Shown: positions 16,221 to 25,153 of the stretch, piece after piece
Layout: each line of letters starts with the position of its first letter
How positions within the stretch are numbered: the first letter of the stretch is position 1
The notes under the pieces: model-generated
Database searches by the model: none
What the model saw: the letters and a program-made list of their open reading frames with translations, nothing else
Told to the model about the DNA's origin: nothing
NCBI GenBank assembly: GCA_963552605.1
Contig: CAUVKI010000007.1
Span: forward strand, 1 to 64,000
Length of the DNA stretch: 64,000 bases
From: CAUVKI01 sp963552605
GTDB taxonomy: Bacteria; Bacillota; Clostridia; Tissierellales; Peptoniphilaceae
Direction: 5' to 3'
Translations under genes and position numbers: made by a program

Positions 16221-16646
16221 ATGAAAAGAAAAATCAGTATAGTTATGGTTTCGGTGATGACTGTTTTGTTTTTGGCTACGGCTATAAATTATGCAGCCAA
16301 GGTGGAGAAGTTTGAACCTCCCATTGCAGAACCTTTCATGAGTTATTTGGTTATCGACAATGAAGCCATTGGAAATAGCGGGAGGTACTGGAGTCAGCCG
16401 GCAGGTTTCCCTTATTACAGGGTGTGGGTTAGAAATGATACCAATGAAACCATGCGGGTCACCGTTTCCTATACCTATGGAAATGGTAATGAGGGTTCTC
16501 ACAGAATGGTCATCGGCGCAAATTCAGAAGATACGTTGAAAATAGTTGATGCTCGACCCGGGTTTCACTATATAGACTTTATGACCAGCAGCGGGATCGT
16601 GGAAGGAAGAGTGTCGGTGAGAGTTTCCAATAAATCGTCATACTAA
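16221..16646 (+). CDS. secreted protein of unknown function, copy 1
   Basis: Encodes 141 residues. Residues 1-27 form a signal peptide (KRK, then hydrophobic VMVSVMTVLFLATA). The mature part is rich in aromatic and beta-forming residues (YYRVWVRNDT, VTVSYTYGNG, FHYIDFM), consistent with an immunoglobulin-like or small beta-sandwich domain. A strong AAAGGAGGCG ribosome site precedes the ATG. There is no lipobox or sorting signal. The product is identical in sequence to the copy at 17124, so the duplication is recent or gene conversion is active. No family is recognised. Confidence 0.75.
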   Translation: MKRKISIVMVSVMTVLFLATAINYAAKVEKFEPPIAEPFMSYLVIDNEAIGNSGRYWSQPAGFPYYRVWVRNDTNETMRVTVSYTYGNGNEGSHRMVIGANSEDTLKIVDARPGFHYIDFMTSSGIVEGRVSVRVSNKSSY

Positions 16647-16685
16647 GAACTTTCAAACAATAAGTATATTTAAGCTTCTCTGAAA

Positions 16686-16840
16686 TCTGAATAAAGTCTT
16701 GGTAAAAAAAGATTTTACCGCGATTAAGCCTGAGAGTGTTAAGGTTTGTGAGATAGACGGGAAAAGTTCGAAGAAAATATTTCTTGCGGCAAGAAAATCC
16801 ACTCTGTTCCATAAGGAGGTGAAGTTGCGTCCGTAAAAAA
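16686..16840 (+). pseudogene. decayed copy of the EF-hand secreted protein gene (second fragment)
   Basis: Matches the intact gene from its NKVLVK segment to VKLRP, then ends at the same A/T-rich tail as the first fragment. It keeps the 42-base block lost from fragment 1. It has no start, no signal peptide and no C-terminal half. It is the left edge of duplication unit 2. Confidence 0.8.
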
Positions 16841-17012
16841 TATAAAAAAACTATTTAATTTACTAATGAATTAAGTCGTTTTTTTATTATACACAATAGA
16901 GTATTTCTCCGCTTTCTCCTGCCATTATACACCGAAATTATAAAAATAAAAATTTAGTTGCATTTTCTGATATAAAGGAGTATAACCTCGCTTGAGAAGT
17001 AGAAAAGGTGAT

Positions 17013-17057
17013 ATGATGAATTATATGAATCCTCAGAGGTATAGAAACGGCGATTGA
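17013..17057 (+). CDS. 14-residue mini-ORF, copy 2
   Basis: Same peptide as at 16127-16171. The base changes between copies are AGGTATAGG to AGGTATAGA (synonymous) and in the ribosome site. Confidence 0.3.
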   Translation: MMNYMNPQRYRNGD

Positions 17058-17123
17058 GTCGGGCGGATTTAGTCCGCCATTTGAGAGTAGGTTGTAAGTT
17101 TGAGTTTTTAAAGGAGGCGTGTT

Positions 17124-17549
17124 ATGAAAAGAAAAATCAGTATAGTTATGGTTTCGGTGATGACTGTTTTGTTTTTGGCTACGGCTATAAATTATGCAGC
17201 CAAGGTGGAGAAGTTTGAACCTCCCATTGCAGAACCTTTCATGAGTTATTTGGTTATCGACAATGAAGCCATTGGAAATAGCGGGAGGTACTGGAGTCAG
17301 CCGGCAGGTTTCCCTTATTACAGGGTGTGGGTTAGAAATGATACCAATGAAACCATGCGGGTCACCGTTTCCTATACCTATGGAAATGGTAATGAGGGTT
17401 CTCACAGAATGGTCATCGGCGCAAATTCAGAAGATACGTTGAAAATAGTTGATGCTCGACCCGGGTTTCACTATATAGACTTTATGACCAGCAGCGGGAT
17501 CGTGGAAGGAAGAGTGTCGGTGAGAGTTTCCAATAAATCGTCATACTAA
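17124..17549 (+). CDS. secreted protein of unknown function, copy 2
   Basis: Same 141-residue signal-peptide-bearing product as the gene at 16221, with no amino acid difference. Spacing to the ribosome site (AAAGGAGGCG) is the same; the region further upstream carries an additional 16 bases. The coding segments match along their length at the base level, while the flanks have drifted, which points to recent copying or to gene conversion restricted to the gene. It is followed by the terminator at 17595-17625. Confidence 0.75.
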   Translation: MKRKISIVMVSVMTVLFLATAINYAAKVEKFEPPIAEPFMSYLVIDNEAIGNSGRYWSQPAGFPYYRVWVRNDTNETMRVTVSYTYGNGNEGSHRMVIGANSEDTLKIVDARPGFHYIDFMTSSGIVEGRVSVRVSNKSSY

Positions 17550-17594
17550 GAACTTTCAAACAATAAGTGTATTTAAGCCTCTCTGAAAGAGGAT

Positions 17595-17625
17595 AAAAAA
17601 GCGCGCCGAGCTTGCGTGCTTTTTT
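17595..17625 (+). terminator. rho-independent terminator (second copy)
   Basis: Same 12-bp stem and CGAGCTT loop as at 15686-15716. It closes the 141-residue protein gene and separates it from the next gene. Confidence 0.85.
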
Positions 17626-17695
17626 GTTGCGAAAAAATAAGTTTATACTTTTCCACACGCTATTGCTGTGATAAAATATAAGCGGGAGGGGGTAT

Positions 17696-18355
17696 ATGAG
17701 AAAACTTTTATATTTTCTGATTATTGCCGCAGGTATTTTTATATTAAATTTTTTTATGCCGAAGACCTTTTCCGAAGCTCGGGCGGATTTGGACGGAGAC
17801 GGTGTGCTTGACACCGTAAAGCTTTCTTATGAGAGAGGAAGAATTTATATTTCCATATCTTCTCCGAATAAAGTCTTGGTAAAAAGAGATTTTACCGCGA
17901 TTAAGCCGGAGAGTGTTAAGGTTTGTGAGATAGACGGGAAAAGTCCGAAGGAAATATTTCTTGCGGTAAGAAAATCCACTCTGTTCCATAAGGAGGTGAA
18001 GTTGCGTCCGTTTTTTTTGCAGTATGACGGGGAAAAAATTATAAGAAAGTGGACGGGCTCCAAATTCGGAGAAGATTTCAAAGATGTGTTTTTTATTGAC
18101 TGCGATAGAGACGGGAGAGATGAAATCTATACTATCGATATGAAGAAAAACGGAAAAGAGAGCATAAGTCTGCATTACTGGTTTTTGTTCGGTTTTATCA
18201 AGGCAGGTGAGAGCGGTGAATATGAAAAAATACTTTCCTGCGTTGAGAAAGACGGTGAGCTTATGACCCGATTTGAAGAGAACGGAAAGGTTATGGAGGA
18301 AAAGCTTCAGTTGATTATAACTGAAGCGGCAAAGGAAGATGAAGAGATGATCTGA
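17696..18355 (+). CDS. secreted EF-hand/VCBS-like protein
   Basis: Encodes 219 residues. A signal peptide covers about residues 1-28 (LLYFLIIAAGIFILNFF). The mature protein starts with a calcium-loop-like DLDGDGVLDTV (about 32-42) and carries a second one, DCDRDGRDEIY, near 135-145; both resemble FG-GAP/VCBS repeat cores. This is the intact member of which fragments lie at 15755 and 16686. GGGAGGGGG gives a strong ribosome site and a TGATAAAAT extended -10-like sequence lies about 20-30 bases before the ATG. No enzymatic motif is seen. A role at the cell surface is inferred. Confidence 0.75.
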   Translation: MRKLLYFLIIAAGIFILNFFMPKTFSEARADLDGDGVLDTVKLSYERGRIYISISSPNKVLVKRDFTAIKPESVKVCEIDGKSPKEIFLAVRKSTLFHKEVKLRPFFLQYDGEKIIRKWTGSKFGEDFKDVFFIDCDRDGRDEIYTIDMKKNGKESISLHYWFLFGFIKAGESGEYEKILSCVEKDGELMTRFEENGKVMEEKLQLIITEAAKEDEEMI

Positions 18356-18382
18356 TCATCAGAATTTTGAGGGGGTATTTTT

Positions 18383-20683
18383 ATGAAAAAGGCTATGTCA
18401 TTACTTTTGATTTCGGCAATGATTATTGCTGTTTTTAGTTCGTGCGGAGATACTGCAAATCAGAATCCTAAGAGTAAAGATGAAGTGGAGAACACCGAAA
18501 ACTCCGACGGTAAAGAAGAAAGAGCGGACATACGAACCGAAAATCCGGCAAATTTCAAATCTCTAAGTTATTTGGGAAAACCTGAGGTTACTTATAAGAA
18601 AAGCGACTTCTTGGCTCAGGTAAAGCCCTATGAAATCAAGAGCGATTTGAGTGATGTGGTAAATATGGATAAGTTTCCAACCTTTTCCGCAGAGCAGAAG
18701 AAAAAACTTGCCGAAAACGGATTTGTGGTGATGAGTCCGAACAAAGAAGATGTAATGAGGAAGATGTATTCAAGGTATGAGGTGAACGAGTATCAGGAAA
18801 TTCCGAATTTCATCACAACCGATACGGCATTGAATATGTATCATATATTCTTTGAAAACACTTTGAAAAATTTGGAAAAGGATAAGCTTTCAGAAGAGCT
18901 TTTGCGCCTTTCGGAAAGTATGAGGAAAAAAGCTCAGAAGGCATTTGAAAAAGAAAGTGATGCAGCCATAAAAGAACATCTTTCAAAGATAACCGCATAC
19001 TTTTATGTGGCGGAAAATCTGCTTTCAGGAGATAAATCCGAAATCCCCGAGCCGATTTTGAATCTTGCAAATCAGGAAATAAGCTTGATTACGGAATTGT
19101 CAGAAACCACAAAATCTCCCTTATTCGGATATGAATTGAATTATGAGCAGTTCAAACCCAGAAGTCACTATGCGGGAGATGAGGTTTTGGAACCCTATTT
19201 TAGGGCTATGATGTGGTACGGATTAACAGGCTTTCCGTTTAAGGATATGAATGGGGAAATTATAAGGGAAAATATCGGCTCAGCTCTCACAATTACTTAT
19301 TTGACCTATTTGGAAGGAGAGAATGACGATCTTGCTTCGTGGGATAAGATTTACGAGCCAACCAACTTATTTGTGGGAGAGTCGGACGACCTTTCTATTT
19401 TGGATATGAAAGATTTTATTTTGTCGGTATTCGGAGAAAATTCCGACTATCATCACTATTATGATGACGCTTTTTCAGATAAAATTAAAGAAGAAGTGGA
19501 GAAGCTGAGAAAACCTGAAGTTAAGGCGGAACTTATTTTTGTGGATACTCCGACCGATCTGCAATTCAGGTTTATGGGGCAACGCTACACCTTGGACGGA
19601 GATATAATGCAGGATTTAATCGCTCCGATCGAGCGTCCGGCTCCTTCGGCACTTGATGTTGCGGCGGCTTTAGGAAACAAAAGGGCGGAGAAATATGTAA
19701 AGAAAAATTCGTTATGGTATATGGAACCCGAAAAATATGACGAGCTTATAAGCAAGGTTAGGGAAAAGGTTGAAAAACTTCCGGAAGAGTCGTGGTACAA
19801 GAATTTATATAATGCCGTCCTTTGGTGCTTAAAAACGACTTGGCAGGAAAAAGATATGAAAGGATATCCCGTCTTTATGCAGTCAGACCCTTGGAAGGAT
19901 AAAATGCTTCAGACGGGGCTCGGGTGGTATGTGGAATTAAAGCACGATACCCTCCTATATTCAAAGCAGCCGGCTGCGGAAAAAGGTGGACCGGATCTTG
20001 AAGAACCGGATACTCCGAGCTATGTTGAACCCAATGTTGAACTTTATGACAAGCTTTTGTTTCTGACAAAATACACAAAAGAAGCTCTGCTCAAAAGAGG
20101 TTTGATTGAAGAAGAAGACGACGCTTATTATGACGAAAAAAGAGCTACGGCAATCGCATTGAAAAATATGGAGGAAATCTATACCAATCTCCTAAACATT
20201 TCCATAAAGGAGCTGAAAGAAGAACCCCTCACGAAAGATGAAATTTTAATGATTGCTCAGATAGGGGGATATTTTGAGCATATAGAACATCTGATGTTTA
20301 AGGATGATTACAGATCGGATCTTGCATCGTCGATTGTGGCGGACATTTCAAATATAGCTGATACGGGAGAATTTTTGGAAATAGGAACGGGTTTTCCCGA
20401 AGATATATTTGTGGTTTTAAGCCATAAGGGGAAGAAGTATTTGGCAAGAGGTACAACTTACAGCTTTTATGAGTTCTTGAGTGAAACCGCTCTTACGGAC
20501 AATGAATGGCTCAATATGTTGGGCTTTGATATTGAAAAGACGTCTGAAGATATGCCGTTTAAGTTCTATACTTTGGACAGCAAAAATGTAAACCGAAAGA
20601 CTCCCAAGCAATATGATTGGATTTACAATTTTAAATCCAAAGAGCCGAATAATGTTTTGACGGAATATCCGGAATTCAGGTAA
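18383..20683 (+). CDS. DUF3160 family lipoprotein
   Basis: Large lipoprotein of 766 residues. The signal peptide ends in a lipobox at FSSC (cysteine about residue 21), followed by an acidic/Asn-rich linker to about 55. The body shows the DUF3160 pattern early on (a GFVVMSPNKE segment, then IPNFITTDTALNMYH). It is mostly helical and acidic. The function of the family is unknown; members are surface-anchored in many anaerobes. Its neighbours are the secreted EF-hand genes, suggesting an exported-protein locus. The AGGGGG ribosome site is 10 bases before the ATG. Confidence 0.85.
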   Translation: MKKAMSLLLISAMIIAVFSSCGDTANQNPKSKDEVENTENSDGKEERADIRTENPANFKSLSYLGKPEVTYKKSDFLAQVKPYEIKSDLSDVVNMDKFPTFSAEQKKKLAENGFVVMSPNKEDVMRKMYSRYEVNEYQEIPNFITTDTALNMYHIFFENTLKNLEKDKLSEELLRLSESMRKKAQKAFEKESDAAIKEHLSKITAYFYVAENLLSGDKSEIPEPILNLANQEISLITELSETTKSPLFGYELNYEQFKPRSHYAGDEVLEPYFRAMMWYGLTGFPFKDMNGEIIRENIGSALTITYLTYLEGENDDLASWDKIYEPTNLFVGESDDLSILDMKDFILSVFGENSDYHHYYDDAFSDKIKEEVEKLRKPEVKAELIFVDTPTDLQFRFMGQRYTLDGDIMQDLIAPIERPAPSALDVAAALGNKRAEKYVKKNSLWYMEPEKYDELISKVREKVEKLPEESWYKNLYNAVLWCLKTTWQEKDMKGYPVFMQSDPWKDKMLQTGLGWYVELKHDTLLYSKQPAAEKGGPDLEEPDTPSYVEPNVELYDKLLFLTKYTKEALLKRGLIEEEDDAYYDEKRATAIALKNMEEIYTNLLNISIKELKEEPLTKDEILMIAQIGGYFEHIEHLMFKDDYRSDLASSIVADISNIADTGEFLEIGTGFPEDIFVVLSHKGKKYLARGTTYSFYEFLSETALTDNEWLNMLGFDIEKTSEDMPFKFYTLDSKNVNRKTPKQYDWIYNFKSKEPNNVLTEYPEFR

Positions 20684-20687
20684 CACA

Positions 20688-21920
20688 ATGGAATTGCCTG
20701 AAGCTGTAAAAAACTTAATCTCAAGACTTGAAGAAAAAGGTTATCAGGCTTATCTTGCAGGCGGCTGTGTGAGGGATTTTCTGCTTGGGAAAGTCCCTCA
20801 CGACTATGACCTCACCACTGATGCGGTGCCTGATGAAATAGAAAGTATTTTCGAGGATTATCATACTCTCGGAGTGGGAAAGGCATTCGGCACGATATTG
20901 GTTGTAACCGAAATAGGGAATGTTGAAATCACAACATTTCGTGCAGACGGAACCTATTCGGACGGAAGAAAACCCGATTCCGTATATTTTTCAAAATCCT
21001 TGGAAGAAGATGTGAAGCGCAGAGATTTCACGATAAACGCTATGGCCTATTCGGAAAAATGCGGGCTTATTGATTTTTTCGGCGGAAAGTCGGACTTGGA
21101 AAAAAAGATAATACGCACGGTGGGAGATCCTTACGAAAGGTTTAAGGAAGATAATTTGAGAATGCTAAGAGCCGTGAGATTTGCAACGACGCTTTCTTTT
21201 GAAATTGAGTCCGAAACAATGTCCGTAATAAAAAAACTCCACGAGAAGCTTTCGGGAATAAGCCGTGAGAGAATTCGAGAGGAATGGATAAAGATCATAA
21301 CTTCCGAAAATCCGAGCAGGGGATTATTTTTATTAAGAGATAGCGGGCTTTCAAAAATTGTCTTTCCGGATTTTGATTTGTGGGCGAATGAAAATTCCGA
21401 GTCTTTAGAAAAACTCTATTGCGATTTGGACAGAGGTCCTAAAACTTATTTACACAGAATGCTTATTTTTTTCCACGCTGCCAAGTCGATGAAAGATCTT
21501 GAAGGAATAAGACCTACCGTAAATGAGCGTTCTTTGTTGAAACAGCTTTTGGATTTCACTTACCCTGAGATTATAAACTCTTTTTATGTAAAGAAACTTA
21601 TGGCAGGCTTGACACTTGACAATCTTCGCTATATACTTGACGTGAGATGCTTTCTGGAGGGCGAGGATTCCAACGCAAAGAAAGCAAGAGTGATAATGGA
21701 AAGAGTTTTATCGGACGGTGAGCCGTATAGCATTGGAGATCTTTCCATAAACGGAAAAGATGTGATTGAGAGAGGTTTTCCTGAGGGAAGGGCTGTGGGA
21801 GCAATTTTGGAAAAAGTGCTTTTGAAAGTTCTGGAAACTCCTTCCCTTAATGAACGGGAAGTGCTGTTGAATTATATAGATAAATGCGGGAGAGAATATG
21901 AGCAGATATTTCGGAACTGA
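20688..21920 (+). CDS. cca: CCA tRNA nucleotidyltransferase
   Basis: Adds or repairs the 3' CCA of tRNAs, which fits the absence of encoded CCA on the tRNA genes in this window. Class II enzyme of 410 residues. Seen: the LAGGCVRDFLLG motif (residues 18-29), the metal-binding HDYDLTTDA, and RRDFTINAMAY. Later ones are RMLRAVRF and the RERIREEW segment. Its ATG is 4 bases after the lipoprotein stop with little ribosome site, so reinitiation is likely. Its end overlaps glmM by 23 bases. Confidence 0.95.
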   Translation: MELPEAVKNLISRLEEKGYQAYLAGGCVRDFLLGKVPHDYDLTTDAVPDEIESIFEDYHTLGVGKAFGTILVVTEIGNVEITTFRADGTYSDGRKPDSVYFSKSLEEDVKRRDFTINAMAYSEKCGLIDFFGGKSDLEKKIIRTVGDPYERFKEDNLRMLRAVRFATTLSFEIESETMSVIKKLHEKLSGISRERIREEWIKIITSENPSRGLFLLRDSGLSKIVFPDFDLWANENSESLEKLYCDLDRGPKTYLHRMLIFFHAAKSMKDLEGIRPTVNERSLLKQLLDFTYPEIINSFYVKKLMAGLTLDNLRYILDVRCFLEGEDSNAKKARVIMERVLSDGEPYSIGDLSINGKDVIERGFPEGRAVGAILEKVLLKVLETPSLNEREVLLNYIDKCGREYEQIFRN

Positions 21921-23235
21921 CGGAATCAGGGGAATTGCCAACAAAGAGCTTACTCCGGAGCTTAGTTATAAGACTGCAAGAGCGCTTGCCGTAGTTTTAA
22001 AAGATGAGCCTTCAAGGGAAATTCTCATAGGTAAGGATACGAGAAAGTCCGGAGCTATGCTTGAGGCGGCGATAAGCTCCGGACTTATGAGTATGGGGTT
22101 CTCCGTAAAACACTTGGGAGTCATACCAACCCCCGGAGTGGCTTATCTCACAAAAAAGACAAAGAGTGCTGCGGGGATAGTTATTTCCGCCTCTCATAAT
22201 CCGGGAGAGTATAACGGAATAAAAATTTTCAATCGAAACGGCTTTAAGCTTACAGATGAGGAAGAAATTAAGATTGAAAGTTTGATAGAAAGAGAAGTTC
22301 CCGATCGTCCGGCAGGATATGATATAGGAACGGATTTTGATTATGAGCAGGGTGTTTTTGAATACGGGGAATTTCTAAAGGAATTTGCCGAAAACTCTCT
22401 ATCGGGTATGCGTGTTGCGATAGATGCGGGCTGCGGTGCTCTCGGAATGCTTGCTCCTTATGTTTTGAGGAGTTTGGGAGCGGAGGTTTATTCCGTAAAT
22501 ACCGTGTCTGACGGTATGGATATAAATTTTGGAACGGGTTCAACAAACCCTTCGATAATCTCCGAGCTTACTAAGCAAAAAAAAGCCGATATAGGGCTGT
22601 CTTTTGACGGTGACGGAGATAGAGTTATAGCGGTTGACGAGAACGGGGATATAATTGACGGGGATAGAATTCTTGCGATTTGTGCGATATCCCTTTTGGA
22701 GGACGGAAAGCTTAAAAAGAACACATTGGTAGGCACGGTTATGACCAACCTCGGACTTGAACTCTATCTTAGGGAGCGGGGAGTGAAAGTTTCCCGTACA
22801 AAGGTCGGAGACAGGTATATATTGGAAGAAATGCTTTATCACGGATATAATTTCGGAGGGGAACCCTCCGGTCATATAATTTTTTTGGACGCCAATACCA
22901 CGGGAGACGGTTTGCAAACCGGACTCTTTCTCCTAAAAGTTATGAAAGAGAAAAAATTGCCCTTATCTCAGCTCGGATTCTCGTTTTCAAAAGTGCCTCA
23001 GGTGTTGGTGAATGCAAAGGTCAGAAATGAAAAAAAGACTTCCTATCTTGAAGTGGAAGAAATCAGGAATGCCATAGAGGAGATAGAGAAAAGATTTGAC
23101 GGAAGAGGCAGGGTGGTAATTCGTCCGTCGGGAACTGAACCCTTGGTGAGAGTGATGATTGAGGCGGATACGGGCGAGGATTTGCAGGGAATTGCGGAAA
23201 AACTTGCAAAACTTATGGAAGAAAAGATAGGGTAG
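21898..23235 (+). CDS. glmM: phosphoglucosamine mutase
   Basis: Converts glucosamine-6-phosphate to glucosamine-1-phosphate for peptidoglycan precursors. 445 residues, the normal length. Seen: start RYFGTDGIRG, the phosphoserine loop SASHNPGEYNG, the metal-binding DGDGDR and the C-terminal phosphate-binding RPSGTEPLVRV. Overlaps cca, with GGGAGAGA as ribosome site inside that gene. The cca-glmM-degV-mnmA genes appear to form one transcript. Confidence 0.97.
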   Translation: MSRYFGTDGIRGIANKELTPELSYKTARALAVVLKDEPSREILIGKDTRKSGAMLEAAISSGLMSMGFSVKHLGVIPTPGVAYLTKKTKSAAGIVISASHNPGEYNGIKIFNRNGFKLTDEEEIKIESLIEREVPDRPAGYDIGTDFDYEQGVFEYGEFLKEFAENSLSGMRVAIDAGCGALGMLAPYVLRSLGAEVYSVNTVSDGMDINFGTGSTNPSIISELTKQKKADIGLSFDGDGDRVIAVDENGDIIDGDRILAICAISLLEDGKLKKNTLVGTVMTNLGLELYLRERGVKVSRTKVGDRYILEEMLYHGYNFGGEPSGHIIFLDANTTGDGLQTGLFLLKVMKEKKLPLSQLGFSFSKVPQVLVNAKVRNEKKTSYLEVEEIRNAIEEIEKRFDGRGRVVIRPSGTEPLVRVMIEADTGEDLQGIAEKLAKLMEEKIG

Positions 23236-23250
23236 TTAAGGAGCGAGAGT

Positions 23251-24087
23251 ATGGCTGAATATAGATTTGTGGCGGACGGTGCATTTGAAACGGACGAAAG
23301 AATTATCAGTGAAAACGATTTATCTTTGGTAGATTTCAGTATTTATATTGACGATGTTCTCTATAAAGATGAGGATAAGTTTGATAAAGACAGGCTTATA
23401 AAAACTATGAGACAAAGTAAAAAAGGAACAAGGAGCGCTTGTCCATCTCCCGAAGATTTTTTGAAGAGCTTTCAGGATTTTGGGGATATATTCGTGATAA
23501 CTATATCTTCCGCTTTGAGCGGAGCGTATAACAGTGCCGTTTTAGCGAAAGAGTTTTGCTTAAATAAAAATTCAAACAGGAGAATCCACGTTTTTGATTC
23601 CAAATCCGCAGGTCCCGGAGAAACTCAAGTATATTTCAAGTTAAAAGAGCTGATAAAAAAAGGACTTCCTTATGAGAAGATAGTTGAGGAGACTGAAAAA
23701 TTCATTGATTCAATGAAAACTTTTTTTATTTTGGAGAATTTTGATAATCTCGTTAAAAACGGCAGAGTTTCGAAAGTTAAGGGGTTTTTGGGCTCAATAC
23801 TTCATTTTTATCCGATTATGATCGGAAAAAACGGAGTAATAGAGCTTTTGGAAAACATAAGGGGAAAGAAAAAATCCATAGAAAGGCTTGCACAAATCAT
23901 AAAAGAAATGGCGAGCAAGATGGAGCAAAGAATACTGACCATTTCCCATGTGAATGCTTTGGAGTCGGTTGAATACTTCCTAAAGGAAGTCGGGTGCTTG
24001 GATTTTTTTAAAGACGTCAGAGTGTTTGAGGCGGGAAGTTTGGTGACCACATATGCCAACGAGGGAGGAATGGTGGTTTGCCTTTAG
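23251..24087 (+). CDS. DegV family fatty-acid-binding protein
   Basis: DegV proteins bind a fatty acid and serve as FakB-type partners of the FakA kinase. 278 residues. Seen: TRSACPSPEDF near the phosphate-binding region, the TISSALSGAYNSA motif, and DSKSAGPGE. The AAGGAG ribosome site is correctly placed. It overlaps mnmA by 10 bases. It is a plausible functional partner for the orphan FakA C-domain protein at 3252, an inference from family knowledge only. Confidence 0.92.
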   Translation: MAEYRFVADGAFETDERIISENDLSLVDFSIYIDDVLYKDEDKFDKDRLIKTMRQSKKGTRSACPSPEDFLKSFQDFGDIFVITISSALSGAYNSAVLAKEFCLNKNSNRRIHVFDSKSAGPGETQVYFKLKELIKKGLPYEKIVEETEKFIDSMKTFFILENFDNLVKNGRVSKVKGFLGSILHFYPIMIGKNGVIELLENIRGKKKSIERLAQIIKEMASKMEQRILTISHVNALESVEYFLKEVGCLDFFKDVRVFEAGSLVTTYANEGGMVVCL

Positions 24088-25115
24088 AGCGAGTTCTTTT
24101 GGGAATGAGCGGAGGGGTTGACAGTTCTTCGGCGGCTTTTCTCCTAAAGGAGCAGGGCTACGAAGTGGTGGGTATTACCCTTTGTCTGTGTCCTGATGAT
24201 TATAATTCGGCTTTGAAAGTTGCAAACGTTTTGGGAATTGAGCATTATTTTGCGGATTTCAGGTCTGAGTTCAAAAGAGAAGTGATAGAGCCGTTTATAG
24301 ACGAATATTTTTTGGGAAGAACTCCGAACCCCTGCATAGTTTGCAATTCAAAAATAAAGTTCGGATTGATGTCGGGACTTATGGAGAGGTATTCCTGTTC
24401 AAAACTTGCCACGGGGCATTATGCTAAGATTGTTAAGAAAGATAACGCCTATCACTTGTGCAAGTCGAAAAACTTAAAAAAAGATCAAAGTTATTTTCTT
24501 TATGCAATTCCGAAAGAAGTGCTTTCAAGGGTTATTTTTCCCCTATCGGATTACGATAAGATAGAAGTGAGAAATGTTGCGGAAAAAGCGGGAATACCTG
24601 TTTATGAAAGACCCGAAAGTCAGGAGATTTGTTTTGTTCCCGAGGACGACTTTGTGAAGTTTATGAGAGGGTCGGGAAGAAAATCTAAAGATGGAAACAT
24701 AATTGATAAAAATGGCGAGATTTTAGCTTCCCACAAGGGGATTGAGTGCTATACCATAGGTCAGAGGAGGGGGTTGGGGGTTGCATTGGGACATAGGGTT
24801 TTTGTCACCGACATTGATTTTGAAAAACGTACCATAACCCTTTCGGAGGAGGAAGATTTATGGAAAGATACGGTTGAAGTCGGTTGTGCAAAATTTTTAG
24901 AAAACTGCTCGGGAGATTTTTTTGCTCAAGGGAAAATTCGCCACTCTCATGAGGCATATCCCTGTGAGGTGAGGAAAAAGTCGGAAGACGAGTTTTTGGT
25001 GAAGTTTATCTCACCTGTGAGAGCGCCCGCTCCGGGTCAGTCATTGGTGTTATATGACGGAGATATGGTGCTTGGCGGGGGTGTTATAAAAAGTGCGGGC
25101 TTCGCCCTTCGGTGA
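24078..25115 (+). CDS. mnmA: tRNA-specific 2-thiouridylase
   Basis: Makes 2-thiouridine at wobble position 34 of tRNA Glu, Gln and Lys. 345 residues. Seen: the PP-loop MSGGVDSS, the first catalytic cysteine in TPNPCIVCNSKIKF and the second in SQEICFVPEDDF. The start is probably the TTG at 24078, which lies 9 bases after GAGGGAGG and gives the expected short lead before the PP-loop. It overlaps the degV end. Confidence 0.95.
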   Translation: MPLERVLLGMSGGVDSSSAAFLLKEQGYEVVGITLCLCPDDYNSALKVANVLGIEHYFADFRSEFKREVIEPFIDEYFLGRTPNPCIVCNSKIKFGLMSGLMERYSCSKLATGHYAKIVKKDNAYHLCKSKNLKKDQSYFLYAIPKEVLSRVIFPLSDYDKIEVRNVAEKAGIPVYERPESQEICFVPEDDFVKFMRGSGRKSKDGNIIDKNGEILASHKGIECYTIGQRRGLGVALGHRVFVTDIDFEKRTITLSEEEDLWKDTVEVGCAKFLENCSGDFFAQGKIRHSHEAYPCEVRKKSEDEFLVKFISPVRAPAPGQSLVLYDGDMVLGGGVIKSAGFALR

Positions 25116-25153
25116 TATTATGAGAGGCGGATTTTTATTTTAAGGAGGACAAA

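Larger units (their letters stand above)
15841..16684 (+). repeat. tandem duplication, unit 1
   Basis: About 845 bases repeated at 16686-17590 in the same direction. It contains part of the decayed EF-hand gene, an A/T-rich hairpin, a 14-residue mini-ORF and the 141-residue secreted protein gene. It differs from unit 2 by a 42-base deletion, a 16-base deletion (between GAGT repeats near 16200) and scattered changes. The words CTTCTCTGAA at 15837-15846 and 16675-16684 suggest that the copy arose by recombination at this 10-base microhomology. Confidence 0.85.
16686..17590 (+). repeat. tandem duplication, unit 2
   Basis: Second copy of the block described at 15841-16684. The protein-coding part is unchanged, while the leader keeps 16 bases (AGGTTGTAAGTTTG region, about 17089-17104) missing from unit 1. 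After it comes the same terminator that precedes unit 1, then the intact parental gene. Confidence 0.85.

Noticed and set aside
15656..18355. Insertion sequence or transposon in the repeated region
   Set aside because: No transposase, no terminal inverted repeats; the borders are explained by a 10-base direct match.
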